64,000 nt of DNA from positions 640,823,806-640,887,805 of the forward strand of contig NC_057863.1 in the NCBI RefSeq assembly GCF_019393635.1, given 5' to 3'. The notes under the pieces are model-generated. The model saw only the letters and a program-made list of their open reading frames with translations, made no database searches and was not told where the DNA came from. Positions 50,280 through 60,544 of the stretch are shown in pieces; position 1 is the first letter of the stretch; every line of letters begins with the position of its first letter. Source of the stretch: Dromiciops gliroides. Lineage: Eukaryota; Chordata; Mammalia; Microbiotheria; Microbiotheriidae. The position numbers and the translations under genes were made by a program.

Positions 50280-50456
50280 GCCAAACATGGCCGTCGTGCG
50301 AAGCCTGCTGGGAAATGGAGTCCAGCCTTTAGGGCACCAGGCCGGTCTGTACTGGCCTGTGGGACTAAGGAACTACGTTTCCCAGCAAGCCTAGCGATCG
50401 CCTCGCGACGCCTCCCGAACGTCCGGTCCCGAAGGCAACAAGGGACCTGTCTTACC

Positions 50457-50600
50457 TGGGCGGGAGGACCCACAGGGAGGCGCGGGGACCGTTGGGAGAT
50501 GTAGTTAATTCTGGCGTCGCCTTCCCCAGTCGGGCGCCGATTTGGCGGCAGTGGGACTACAAGTCCCAAGGGGTCGCGGGGACGCGGGGCCAAGGGCGGG
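50457..50600 (-). other. Predicted minus-strand first exon
   Basis: The exon would end at 50456/50457, before a CAG|GTAAGA donor. An open frame on this strand begins at 50593 (MAPRPRDPLG...) and is open across the donor, but no protein is recognised, so coding status is unknown. Start uncertain. Confidence 0.35.
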
Positions 50601-50661
50601 GGGCACGAAAAGGAGCCTGCTCGCGGGCGGAGGCATCGGAGTCGGAGGAGGCGGCGGGCGG
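50560..50661 (+). other. Predicted plus-strand first exon
   Basis: Ends at CGG|GTGAGT (50661/50662) after a ggaggcatcggagtcggaggaggcggcgggcg sequence typical of non-coding first exons. Start uncertain. Confidence 0.4.
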
Positions 50662-50764
50662 GTGAGTGAGGAATACAGGCGAGTCGGGGAGACTGGAGTG
50701 GGGTGGGGGAGTGGTCCCCGCAGGCTGTGCGGGATAGGGGGGTGGGGGTGGGAGGGTCTTACCC

Positions 50765-51110
50765 ATTCCCCATCTTCCATCCCCATCCCTTTATGCCACT
50801 TTGCCCCTTCCCCTCCATCCCCTCCTCTCTCCTCTGCCCCTTCCTCTTCCTTCTTCCCCCTCCCTCCTTCCTCCTTCCTCCTCCCTTGCCTCATCCTTTC
50901 CCCCTGCCCCTTCCCCTTCCCTCCCTCTTGGCCCCCTCCCCTCCCTCGCCTCTTTCTTTCCCTCTTTCCCCTCCCATTCCCCACTGTCTTCTCCCCCCTC
51001 TGTCCCTTCTCCCCTGCCCCTCCCCTCCCCCCTTCCTTTAAGCTCTCTCCCCTCCCTTTCCCCCTCCCCTTCTCTGCCCACCTCTTCCCCCCAGCTCCCC
51101 TCGGGAGCCT
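50765..51110 (+). repeat. Polypyrimidine tract, 350 bp
   Basis: Almost only C and T on the plus strand, with few purines; G-rich on the other strand. It lies just after the plus donor. It ends with ctcttccccccag (AG at 51093-51094), which looks like a 3' splice acceptor. Six-frame Pro/Ser-rich and Gly/Arg-rich ORFs across it, including a 236-codon one, are artefacts of composition. Confidence 0.8.
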
Positions 51111-51500
51111 TGCTGCTCGTCCAATGCCCTTTCGGCCTCCTTCCAGTCCCCTCCCTCCTTCCCTCCAAGGAATGACTCCCCTTCCCCGTCGTGGCCTCTT
51201 CCCTCCTTCTGTACAGTCTCTATCGGTTTCCCCCTTCCCAAACCCTGTTTGAGACCCCTTGGACGAATCACTTGGCTCCCTCGACGTTCATGCATTCATG
51301 ACTTACAAGGGCCCTTTCACGTCTGGGATCCTCTGATTTTTCTTAAACACCCCCCCCCCCACCCCGTTTGTCAGTTAATAAGCATTTCTTAAGCTCCTAC
51401 CGTTTGCCTGCCACTACGCTGGGGCTACACTATGCAGAGACAGTCGAAACTCCCAAGTTCAACCTTAGTTACAAACTACTGCATACGGGCCAACAAGATG
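51111..51500. other. Unclassified DNA downstream of the CpG island
   Basis: 51370-51440 has an L3-like scrap (cagttaataagcatttcttaagctcc). A C-run is at 51349-51360. No exon can be supported. Confidence 0.35.
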
Positions 51501-51682
51501 TGTGTGGGACAGCCTGGAGCGGCTAGTTAGCTCATTACCCTGCGAGCGCTGACTGGTTGTGGTTGCCCGACCCGAGGATCGTTATTTATCTCCTTTGGGT
51601 CTCAGTTTCCTCGTTTGTAAAATGAAGAAGTTGGGCCAAAATGGCCTCGGAGGGCCCTTTCAGCTCTAGATCTTGGGTCCTG
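51500..51682 (+). repeat. MIR/THER-type SINE
   Basis: gggtctcagtttcctcgtttgtaaaatg ... cctttcagctctagatcttgggtcc. Confidence 0.6.
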
Positions 51683-51896
51683 AGAGCCGCCATCCAATAT
51701 TGCAGTGACATCATGTGGAAGAGGAGCCAAACGAGGAGCGGCTGGTGGAAGTAGGAAATCTCCTAATTGGGAAGTGGAATTGCGCTTTCAGTAGGCCTGG
51801 TGTCCCTATCCATGGAGGTCTTGAAACACAATATGGAATGACCTAACACTTCTTAGATAGGTCATAGAGGGGTCACCAAGTACCCCTCCAACTCTT
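51683..51896. other. Unclassified non-coding DNA
   Basis: 51770-51895 resembles a CR1/L3-like 3' end (aattgcgctttcagtaggcc..., tccatggaggtcttgaaacac). Confidence 0.4.
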
Positions 51897-51897
51897 A

Positions 51898-51945
51898 CTA
51901 CCCAAATGGGGTCATGAAGAGTTGGACATGACTGAAAAACGACTC
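51898..51945 (+). mobile_element. MAR1-type SINE 3' tip
   Basis: ctacccaaatggggtcatgaagagttggacatgactg. Confidence 0.65.
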
Positions 51946-51949
51946 CATT

Positions 51950-52145
51950 TAGAGCTGGAAAGGGGAGCCCTTAGAGGTCACCTAGTCCAGTCCCCTCATT
52001 TTATTTTGATGACAAACACCCCCCCCCATGGGGGAGGGTTTTGCCTTTCTCAGGGTCACCCTGGGAGTGAAGAAGGTCAGAGCCGAGATGAAAACCTACT
52101 TGTTTCTCCCTACTTGCTGAGCTTCTTGACTAGTTTGAAATCCTT
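51950..52145 (-). repeat. MIR SINE, reversed
   Basis: agctggaaaggggagcccttagaggtcacctagtccagtcccctcattttatttt, ttctcagggtcaccctgggag. Confidence 0.65.
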
Positions 52146-52475
52146 CAAAAGGGCCTTGTCTGCCCCAGAATTCCCTTGTGTGGGAGAGACTTGAATAGCC
52201 TTGGGTGTCCTCCCACCTGGCTGTGATTGCCTCCTTTCAGGCCTTCAGAGATGGAGGGGAGGAGGGGAGGACTAATACACAAACCCAGCAGTTCATCAGC
52301 TATGGCTCCTCCCTCTGCCCAGACTGGGTTTGCCCCATCCTAGTAGGCCTGGCCCTGGGTGACCCCAGAGTAGGGCTCCTTTGCCTGACATCTGGCCAGT
52401 CGATCAGGAGGTTGTTTTACTGCACATACTCCAGATGCCCTTCAGAAAGGACATGCTTTCCTTCCTTCAGTTCAA
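52146..52475. other. Unclassified non-coding DNA
   Basis: No feature recognised. Confidence 0.3.
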
Positions 52476-52479
52476 GTCA

Positions 52480-52620
52480 GTACCTTTTTATTAGGTGCCC
52501 AGGATGTGCAAGACACCGATTTAGGCTCTAGGGGTGGTACCAAAACCCAAATCAAAGCAGCCCCAGTCTTCAGAGGGCTCACTTTCTACTGGTGAGACAC
52601 GACAAAGTAACAGATGGCAA
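52480..52620 (+). repeat. L3/CR1-like fragment
   Basis: caagtcagtacctttttattaggtgcccaggatgtgcaagacaccg ... gccccagtcttcagagggctc. Confidence 0.5.
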
Positions 52621-52624
52621 AAAT

Positions 52625-52925
52625 GGAGGTGAGACAGAGAAGAGGGGATAAAAGATTAGGGGACAGAGAGAGAGGAAAGGAAGAGAGAGATGAAGGGAGA
52701 AAAAGAGAGGAGAGTCAGAGATGAAGGGAGAAAAAGAAAGATGAGGAAAGGAAGAGAAAGAGATGAGGGGAGAGAGAGATAAGGGAAGGGAGAGAGACAG
52801 ATAAGGGGAGAGACAGATGAAGGGAGAGACAGGAAAAAAAATGAGATAAATGAGGGGAGAGACAGAGAATGATAAATGAGGGAAGGGAGAGAAAGAGACA
52901 GATGAGAAGAGATAGAGAGAGAGCT
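52625..52925 (+). repeat. Purine-rich GAGA/GGAAAG tract
   Basis: Degenerate (gagagagatgaaggg)-like purine tract of about 300 bp; Ser/Leu-rich ORFs on the minus strand are artefacts. Confidence 0.85.
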
Positions 52926-53769
52926 CCCTGACAAATTGGGTGAGGCATCAAGAAAGCTAAGATAAGGTTTCAGAGAAAAGGGCAGAAGGAAATGCCTCCT
53001 GTCCAGGTTAGGGGGATGGTTATCTTAAAGGCATGGAGGGGAAAGTCTGGTACTGCAGGTGGTTGGAATATAGAGCTCCCATACCTTCTCTTTCTCCCCC
53101 CACCCAAACTACCCCTTCCCCTCTCCTTTACCCACTAAGTCCCCAAGAGACACCTGGTTGAGGCTTATCTAAGAACACAGGTGCACCTCATTCTGAGCAA
53201 AGGACAACAGAGCAGCAGGTTCAGGGATTCCTGACCTTTGTGATGTGAGCCCCAGGCAGTCTGGTGAGGCTCTGTAGAGCCCCCTTCTCAGAATCATGTC
53301 CTTCCAGGCACTGGGATGACTCTGGAAACCAAAACTTAGGGAGTAGGGCTATTTTTCCCATCCTCCCAAATCCCCATGAACCTCAGGGTGAGTGCTCTTG
53401 TTGGAGCCCAAGCCCCTTTATACAGATGGGGAAGTAGGTGGCCTGCAGCCACCCAGATTGTAAATAGCAGAGGCAGCGGGGAGAGGAGAGCCAGCCTCTG
53501 AGAGAATCCCATTGTAAACAACCTCTTCACTTCTGGGTTCTTTGCCTTTGAGGCTGGCTAAAGGGCATCCGGAAATGGGGGTGGGAAGAATTGAAAATGG
53601 AGCCTGGGGAGAAAGAGAAAGACTTCAAAAAGTGAAAACTTTGCTTTGTAGAAACAGATCCTGGTAACTTCCTTTGAGCCAATGCTTTTAAACTGACCAA
53701 GTAATTGCCCAGAGGAAAAGCGTGGCATTGTGGGTAGAGTGCAGGACTGGGAAGCAGAGCATTGTGGGC
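52926..53769. other. Unclassified non-coding DNA
   Basis: Weak MIR-like words near 53410-53480 only; no gene or RNA seen. Confidence 0.3.
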
Positions 53770-54045
53770 TTAGCTGAAAAGGAGGCCAGAGGCCATCAAG
53801 GCCAACCTTTGCATCTTACAGACAAGGAAACTGAGCTCCAGGTAGGTTTGAGGGACTTAACCAGAGTCACAAATCCTAGGCAGGATTTGAAGCCAGGTTT
53901 TGCTGGCCCTGGGTGCGGCATTCTCTCCACTGTGTCACACAGCTTCAGTCCAAAGCAAGTCACTTCTCAGGGCCTGTTTCCTACTCTGTAAAATGAGGGA
54001 TGATGATGGTGTCTGCAATCCCTACTGGTTGTTGTGAAATAAAAT
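53770..54045. repeat. MIR fragments in opposite orientation
   Basis: 53770-53944 is reversed MIR (atcttacagacaaggaaactgagctccagg). 53945-54045 is a forward MIR 3' half (gcaagtcacttctcagggcctgtttcc). Confidence 0.65.
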
Positions 54046-54132
54046 GATGGGTGGGTGGATGGATGGATGGATGGATGGATGGATGGATGGATGGATGGAT
54101 GGATGGATGGATGGATGAATGGATGGATGGAA
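54046..54132 (+). repeat. (GGAT)n microsatellite
   Basis: About 19 GGAT units, with GGGT and GAAT variants, abutting the MIR 3' end. Confidence 0.94.
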
Positions 54133-54600
54133 GGAAAGAAAGAAAAAGAAAGGCTAGAAATAGGATAAATATGATACACATATGTATGTATATATCCATT
54201 CGTGTGTATGTGTATGTATGGATGTGTCTGTGTATTGCTTAGCAAACTTTAAATGGGCTCTATAAATTTCAGGCAGGATCATTAACAAAAGTTTCGATGG
54301 CCTAAAACTGGCTGAGCTGGATTCTCTGCCTTCTCAGCAGTCTTAGGCCCTAGAAGAAAGGGCTGGAATGAAAGGTCACTCTAAAGACCTGCAGGATGAT
54401 GTCCTTAGATGCCTTCTGCCATTGGTTGTCTCCCACTGGGTTAAACTTTTATTCATTAAGGCCTTCAGTTAGATGAATAAAGAGATTGCTAGAGGAGGAG
54501 AGTTTTGACAAGTTGAGTGCCCTTTACCACCTCTCCCCCCCTTATCTCTTGCTCTGCCCCCTCTTTTTTTCCCCTCCCACTGCACTGCCCTAGTTCCAGC
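54133..54600. other. Unclassified non-coding DNA
   Basis: Starts with a GAAA/ATGTAT/GTGTAT degenerate region (54133-54235), then unique DNA. No gene. Confidence 0.3.
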
Positions 54601-54832
54601 CCTATCCCCTCCTGCCCAGATTATCCAGAGTCTCCTCCTGGTCTCTCTGTCTCCAGTCTCTTCTTTACACAGTTTGACCAGCCCTTTCTGCAGCCTGCTT
54701 CTTTGGGGGGGGGGGGCAGCACTATCTGTCTTATTCCCCCCATGAGAGCTGAGCTCTGGGCCACTGGGCCTTAATTCCCTAGCACCAGACAATGCCCTTA
54801 GTAGGGGGTTAATAAATGCTCACTGAACTTCC
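54600..54832 (+). repeat. L2 LINE 3' end
   Basis: cctagcaccagacaatgcccttagtagggggttaataaatgctcactgaac; a G10 run at 54704-54716. Confidence 0.5.
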
Positions 54833-55046
54833 CTGTACTTCCTCCAAGCCCTCATTAAGCCCATTTGCAGTAAAAACCCAAGGGGATCATCAAGGAGAAA
54901 GGATTTTTATCCTCTGAACTATTTTATGACTTACTTCCGGCCATGAAATATTCAGTATTTACTTGAAAAGCATGAATTGCTAAGAGTGCACCCTCACTCT
55001 GACAGGAAATCAGTAATCACTGCTTCAATGGAAGTACCTAATGAGA
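54833..55046. other. Unique AT-rich block, possible conserved element
   Basis: catgaaatattcagtatttacttgaaaagcatgaattgc and similar AT-rich sequence with no repeat recognised. Confidence 0.3.
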
Positions 55047-55268
55047 TGCTGGGGGGTTCCCCGGAGAAGGCACCAGATCTGGAGTTGGGAGGACCTGAGT
55101 TCAAATGTGACCCCAGCCACTTCTTCTTAGCTGTGTGACCCTGGGCAAGTCACTTCATCCTGTCTGCCTCATTTTCCTCATCTGTAAAGTGAGCTGGAGC
55201 AGAAAAGGGCAATCTGCTCCAGTATCTGCTAGTGGGGTCACAGAGTCAGACAGAATGGGATGACTTGG
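55047..55268 (+). mobile_element. MAR1-type CORE-SINE with RTE-like tail
   Basis: ggagttgggaggacctgagttcaaatg, gtgtgaccctgggcaagtcacttcatcctgtctgcctc, agtatctgctagtggggtcacagagtcagacagaatggg. Confidence 0.8.
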
Positions 55269-55499
55269 AGATGTACTTCCCAGCAAGGACGGCCTGCCGG
55301 TGAGCCTGCCTGCTTTGTCTTCAACAGCTCCTCCTCCTGTTAGACTGAGGTTGAGGGAATGTTTTCCCCCTTCGGTCCCCTTGCTAACCATTCCTAAGCT
55401 AGAAGGAGTTGACAGCTCTAAGGACCAGCCTTAGTCACAACAGATACTCTGGACTTCTCCCAGATTGGCAATGACAGACATGCTGTTGTAGTGGCAGGC

Positions 55500-55670
55500 T
55501 GTGGGGCATAGCTGCCAAAGCGTTTGATTCGGTGTCAGGAAACATCTAGGTCCAGACCCAGCTTCTGACACAAACCGCGTGATCCTGGGCTGGTCACTTA
55601 ACTTCTCAGCCTCAGTTTCCCCATCTGGAAATGGGAAGCACGCTGCTTACTCTAGCTACCTCTCATTCTT
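55500..55670 (+). repeat. MIR/THER SINE fragment
   Basis: gcatagctgccaaagcgtttgattcggtgtcagg ... ctcagcctcagtttccccatctgg. Confidence 0.65.
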
Positions 55671-55671
55671 T

Positions 55672-55930
55672 AGAGGCAGCTGGGCTGGCACAGTAGATAA
55701 GGGCCTAGGCTTGGAGTCAGGAAGACCTGACTTCAAATCCAGCCTCAAGACACTGACTAGCAGTATGATCCCGGGCAAGTCACTTCACCTCTGCCTTGAT
55801 TTCCTCAACTGTAAAATTTGGATGATAACAGCACCTTCCAGGGTTGTCATAGGGATGGAATGAGAGAACATTGGCAAAGCACTTAGAACAGTGTCCAGCA
55901 CATAGTAGGCCCTTTATAAATGCTTCTTTC
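55672..55930 (+). repeat. MIR/THER SINE, full length
   Basis: gaggcagctgggctggcacagtagataagg, tcccgggcaagtcacttcacctctgcc, acagcaccttccagggttgtcataggg, agcacttagaacagtgtccagcacatagtagg. Confidence 0.82.
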
Positions 55931-57525
55931 CCCCCTCGTGAAGAAAGTGCTTTCCAGAAACAGGTGGAGTTGTGATGATAATGGGGAAGGTGGGGAAAGT
56001 GAATTCCTCAGATTCAAGGAGCTGGGCTATCCCAAAGGTTAATTTTCCCTCCAACAGAGAGCAAGATTACCTTCCCAGAATGTGGGACATTCCTGTGGGA
56101 ACAGAAGTTTTCTCAAGTGTTTGTGCCTCTTGTTGCTAAATCACTTCATTTCTATGTCCTTCCCTCATCCTGTAGCAGTGAGTCTTCCCTTGTAACAAAA
56201 TGGTTTTTTTAAAGAGGAAAAAAAAAGCATTTCAGTGAGACTGACTGAGCCATTGACTCTGTCTGACAGTGTGGGAAGGGAAGAACTTTCCTCTAAATGC
56301 CTTTGTGATGATCCCCCAGGGCTCTTCCTGTTTGCATACTTGGTCATCTCTGGGTAGTTTGCTTTCCAGGTTCTGCATCAGCTTCTCTGGGTCCTCTGCT
56401 TCTCAGCACCCCCTCATCATCTTCTCTCAGAGCAAACACTGTAAGGCTCCAGGGCCACAGCATTTGCCCTTCTCCAATCCAGGGAGCCCCTGACTTTCCC
56501 CACCTCCCCCTGCAGCCCACAGAGCACTTCCTCTGGGAAAAACACCCGCTCCCGACCTGCTCTCCTCATCATTCTTCTCCTGTTCGCTTTGGTATGTCAA
56601 GCATCGTGTAATTAACTTCAGCCCTGGCACAGCATCTCGTGCCGCTGCTCCAGATATACAAGAGATGGCCTCAGCCAGTGAGCATCGGGGATCTTTGCTT
56701 CTTGCCGCACCTTTCACGACCAATCACTTCACCCTGCACAGGAAATCAACAGCATCATTTCATTAAATTCTCTTTGGAGGTCTCAGCCTCAGACTCTGAC
56801 AGGCCTGAATGCTTAGTTGATATCTGGGCCAACGGTATTTAGCATTTTATTTTCTATCAGAATATCGGTTGGTATTTTTCATTTGGAAGGCAGGTGTTTG
56901 TGATTTCCTGGCAAATGATGAGCTTACCTTTGACAAACTCCCCTCCCCCTCTCCATTTTGGCGGCTTTCCCCGGGCGAGCTGACAGCTGGTATGGAGAGA
57001 TCTCCTTGGCTAGCCCCTCTTTGGCGGTCCTGGAGTGTTAAAGCCGCTCACCACAATCAGTCTACCCAATGCCGATTCAGACCAAAAATAGAAACTCTGC
57101 GGGTAAAAGAGAAAGACAGAGAAAGATCAATTCCTAGGAAGAGAATGCAGAAGCAGATGGGACAATGTCAGCCCTGCAGGAGGCTACAGGAAAGATGCTA
57201 GGGGCCAGCTCAGCCATTAACAGCTGTGGTCAGGCATCTCCCAAAGCCAAAAGGATTCAGTCCTTGATGTCCTTGCCAAAGACTGTCAAAGGTGGGACCT
57301 AAAACCTTTTAGATGAGACTGCAGAACAGTTATAGTTTTATTTGGCAAGAATTATTATTTTTTCTGACTTGAAATTGTTTACATTTACACACTGTTTTAG
57401 TATGGAAATATTCGTTAACCTGACTTTTCCCCTCAAAAATGTGCCCCTGTATCATTCTCAGAGGCCTTAAAGTAACCGTCCCCTGGGGAAAACCATCTCC
57501 TCTAACAAAAATGATTTCTTCCCAA
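55931..57525. other. Repeat-poor block of 1.6 kb, candidate regulatory DNA
   Basis: No SINE or LINE recognised. It includes gtgtaattaacttcag (56607), cacgaccaatcacttc (CCAAT, 56716), ggcgagctgacagctgg, and an AT-rich patch with aattgtttacatttac (57371, forkhead-like TGTTTAC). Open frames of 60-110 codons show no domain. It could hold conserved non-coding elements. Confidence 0.4.
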
Positions 57526-57529
57526 ACAG

Positions 57530-57640
57530 AGAAATCAGTCAGTCAATCAGCTAACACTGAGCACGTACTTGGGTACAGAGCTTAGGCCTGGCTTAGAATA
57601 AGATCTTCTAGATCCAATCTCTGCCTCCATAGTGTTTCCA
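57530..57640 (+). repeat. L3/CR1-like fragment
   Basis: cagtcagtcaatcagctaacactgagcacgtacttggg. Confidence 0.45.
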
Positions 57641-57927
57641 AGGCAAAACTAGCTAGCTGTGATTCCCAAACACAGTGGCTTCTTCAGTGAGGAACACCCC
57701 GCCCCCTCCAATCACAGCCAAGCCTTCTCTAACTTAGATAAGTCTTAGGGAGTGACCCAAGGGAGACATGCCCAAGGGCTCACACACAGCTATTGTCAGT
57801 GATGGGATTTATAGTCAACTGCATGTCCAGCACTCTGTGCTAGATGACCTGCCTCATTATCTATCATCCAGGGAAATTCCCTCCACTAAGGCATATCACA
57901 CCCCCGTGTGGTGGTAGTGGTGGTGGG
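57641..57927. other. Unclassified DNA, weak MIR scrap
   Basis: 57745-57850 has a diverged reversed MIR-like ccaagggctcacacacagctattgtc. Nothing else is seen. Confidence 0.35.
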
Positions 57928-58175
57928 GGTGTTACATCATATCCAACTCTTCTTGACCTTGATCAGACTTTCTTTGACAGAGATGCTAGAGTGGTTTGCC
58001 ATCTCCTTCCCCAACTCCTTTTTCAGATGATCAAATTGAGGCAAATGGGTATAAGTGACTTGCCCAGGGTCACCCAGCCAGTAAGTATCCCAGGCCAGAT
58101 TTGAACTCTGGAAATGAATCTTCCTGACTCCAGGCCTGCTCCTGGACCCACTGTGCTACCTACCTAGCTGCCCAC
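57928..58175 (-). mobile_element. MAR1-type CORE-SINE with RTE-like tail
   Basis: catatccaactcttcttgacc, gagtggtttgccatctccttccc, CORE, gctacctacctagctgccc. Confidence 0.82.
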
Positions 58176-58324
58176 CCCTTTGTGTAACTTAGGAAAGAAG
58201 ATGTAGGGATTTTCCTGAGGTACTTAGCTTTAAGTGGCTTTAATAAAGCTCATCTAGTTGCTCTTGGAGTCTGGCTGAGCTCTCCAACAACCCAAATCCC
58301 AGTATTCAATCCATTCTACCAACA

Positions 58325-58480
58325 GTTCTCAAAGTGTGGGCTGCCAGTCCCTAGAGGACCCCAACAATCATTCAGAGGGTCCTCAGCATCAAAACTATTT
58401 TCAAAATAATACTATGATCTTATTTGCATTAGACAGAATTTAAGAATACCCAGAAAGACCAACCTATGTCAGTTGATGTT
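58325..58480 (+). mobile_element. hAT-type DNA transposon fragment
   Basis: aacagttctcaaagtgtgggc and gagggtcctcagcatcaaaactattttcaaaataatac ... tcttatttgcatt, wording of a MER/Charlie-group element. Confidence 0.5.
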
Positions 58481-58594
58481 GTTCATTGTCATTTGTAATT
58501 CATAAGGCAAAGAATAGAGGGGGTAGGATGATCCTTTTTTTTTTTAAATCACTTGATATACCTGGGCCTTCCAGTGTTAAAATATGTCTCCCCT

Positions 58595-58742
58595 GGGGGC
58601 AGCTAGGTGGCACAGTGGATAAAGCACCGGCCCTGGATTCAGGAGTACCTGAGTTCAAATTTGACCTCAGACACTTGACGCTTACTAGCTGTGTGACCCT
58701 GGGCAAGTCACTTAACCCCCACTGCCCTGCAAAAACAAACAA
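58595..58742 (+). mobile_element. WSINE1-type SINE, type A
   Basis: ggggcagctaggtggcacagtggataaagcaccgg ... cactgccctgcaaaaacaaacaag. Confidence 0.92.
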
Positions 58743-58859
58743 GTTAATTGAATAAAGGTAAAATAAGTCTGAGGGGAGAGTGATAGAAATACATCTCTCC
58801 AGTTTGAGGAGAGTATGAAAAGAGCAGGCAACAAACCAGAAGAGGTGCAGGGACTTGAA

Positions 58860-58985
58860 GCCGTCCTTCCAGAGCAGAAGGAAGCTCTTTGAGGTCAGCC
58901 ACTGGTGGGTTTGGGTTTGGGTTTTTGTCTGTATCTCACAGTGTCTCATACATTGGTGCCTAATAAGAGCTGAGGCTGAATCCAT
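58860..58985 (+). repeat. L2 LINE 3' end
   Basis: gaaggaagctctttgaggtcagcc ... gtctcatacattggtgcctaataagagc. Confidence 0.5.
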
Positions 58986-59129
58986 TTAATTCTAACCAAT
59001 GTAACTAGAAGCTCAGTGAGGGCCAAAGGGTTGGGCCTCCCTCTAATTCTATGTGTTTGTATTCAGGCCTCTGGGGGCCGGGTAGGCAAGCTGTAACCCT
59101 GGACTAGCCCCTGAGCTTCTCAGCTTTGG

Positions 59130-59330
59130 TGTTCAGTCGGGGTTTTCTTGGCAGAGATACTGGTTTGCCATTTCATTCTCGTTTGAGGATGAGGAGACTG
59201 AGGTAAACAGGGTGAAGTGACTTGCCCAGGGTCACACAGCTAGGGAGTGTCTGAGGCCAGATTTGAACTCACTCAGATCTTCCTGCCTCCAGCCCTGTGC
59301 TCTAACCATTGTACCACCTCGCTACCCTAC
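59130..59330 (-). mobile_element. MAR1-type CORE-SINE, tail-truncated
   Basis: ggggttttcttggcagagatactggtttgccatttc, gaggatgaggagactgagg, CORE, accacctcgctaccc. Confidence 0.82.
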
Positions 59331-59550
59331 CTTCTCAGCTATAATATTAGGACCTAATTCAAAGGGTTGTTGTGAGAATCAAATGCACATTAGGTATGTA
59401 ACGTAGACCTAAACCACTGTGCAACTGCTGGCTGGGATTCTCTATGGTGTCTGGTAGAGGATCTTTTCCAGGTCTGGAGTTCAGCAAATGTTTGTTGAAT
59501 GAATAGATTTGGACTGAACAGTGAGAGTCATCCCTTATATTTCAGTAAGA
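59331..59550 (+). repeat. MIR 3' and L2 scraps
   Basis: taatattaggacctaattcaaagggttgttgtgagaatcaaatg; then gttcagcaaatgtttgttgaatgaat. Confidence 0.5.
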
Positions 59551-59555
59551 AGGTC

Positions 59556-59557
59556 TT

Positions 59558-59590
<33 letters not shown>
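59556..59590 (+). repeat. (GA)n microsatellite
   Basis: About 16 GA units with one AAG interruption. Confidence 0.9.
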
Positions 59591-60149
59591 TTTGATTTCT
59601 CTTAATCAGCACAAAATGCTCAGATGCTTTCATGGTCCAGCTGCAGATGTTTATGGGTATTCTCCTCAGTCCACCAAGCAAGCCTTTGTTCACAGGAGCC
59701 CACATGTTCTAGGAACAGCAGCTTTGCATCCACTGCTAATGAAAATCTCTAGTCGATAAGCTGGCGTAGCTCCCTTGGGGACCCTGGAGCCGTCCTGATG
59801 GCCATAGAATAAAGGACTCTGGGATCCTCCCAAAGCCAGGAAGTGTTCCAGCGGAATAGGAGTCGCTGCTGAGGCAGAGGCAAGCCAGGGAGGCCAGGAG
59901 TCTTTGTCCTGAGAATCTGCCCCAAAGGGTAGTTTATGAAGTGCCATTGGATTAGTGGCCCTTTGGAGAGCCATTGGAAGGAGGGGACCCTAAATATAAA
60001 GTACGGCACAGCCGCTGCCCCTTCCCGCCACACACACAAAGAAAGCGTCCCCTGAAGGACGCCCTGGACATTCTCTCACACTCTCACTTCTGGGCTGTTT
60101 GCTTTCCCTGTAAGATTATCGGTGGAGATTTAGAGCTGAAATTGTGGTG
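59591..60149. other. Unclassified non-coding DNA
   Basis: No gene, RNA or repeat recognised; open frames here have no domains. Confidence 0.3.
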
Positions 60150-60368
60150 TTTAGTGTCCAGCTCTTCACAATCTCATTTGGAGTTTTCTGGACAAGATCC
60201 TAGAGTGATTTGCCATTTCCTTCTCCTGCTCATCTTACTGAGGCAGACAGGGTTAAGGGACTTGCCCAGGGTCACACAGATAGTCAGTGTCTGAGGCTGG
60301 ATTTGAACTCAGGAAAAGGAGTCTTTCCGATTCCAGGCTTGGCTATCCATTGCAGTGTCCCCTAGCTG
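60150..60368 (-). mobile_element. MAR1-type CORE-SINE with RTE-like tail
   Basis: gtgtccagctcttcacaatctcatttggagttttctgg, gatttgccatttccttctcc, CORE with deletion, cccctagctgg. Confidence 0.82.
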
Positions 60369-60369
60369 G

Positions 60370-60515
60370 AAGAGACCTTAGAAATCCTGTCATCCCACAC
60401 CTTCATTTTGTCAGCAAGGAAGCTTGAGACCCTGGGGAGGGGAAGTGACTTGAGGGGAAGAGCTGGAATCGGAATCCAGGGCTTCTGGTCTCAGATGCAG
60501 CTTACTTTTTCTTTT
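60370..60515 (-). repeat. MIR SINE, reversed
   Basis: agagaccttagaaatcctgtcatccc, agcaaggaagcttgagaccctggg. Confidence 0.6.
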
Positions 60516-60544
60516 GTAACATCTGTGCTGCCTTTTTGTTTTTA

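Larger units (their letters stand above)
50230..50700. promoter_or_regulatory. CpG-island promoter, probably bidirectional, TATA-less
   Basis: The only GC- and CpG-rich stretch in the window (e.g. gcgatcgcctcgcgacgcctcccgaacgtccgg). It has four ZNF143/THAP11-type ACTACA-n-TCCCAG motifs: 50303-50321 (minus, diverged), 50372-50391 (plus, ACTACGTTTCCCAGCAAGCC), 50491-50506 (minus) and 50556-50570 (plus). Plus-strand donor CGG|GTGAGT has GT at 50662-50663; minus-strand donor CAG|GTAAGA has GT at 50455-50454. Both suggest first exons starting within the island. This motif is known to mark housekeeping promoters. The genes served are not identifiable here. No TATA box is seen. Confidence 0.7.

Noticed and set aside
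50542..51252. 236-codon open frame across the CpG island and the polypyrimidine tract
   Set aside because: The product is Pro/Ser/Phe-rich low-complexity sequence forced by C/T composition, all other frames are open too, and it crosses a strong splice donor.
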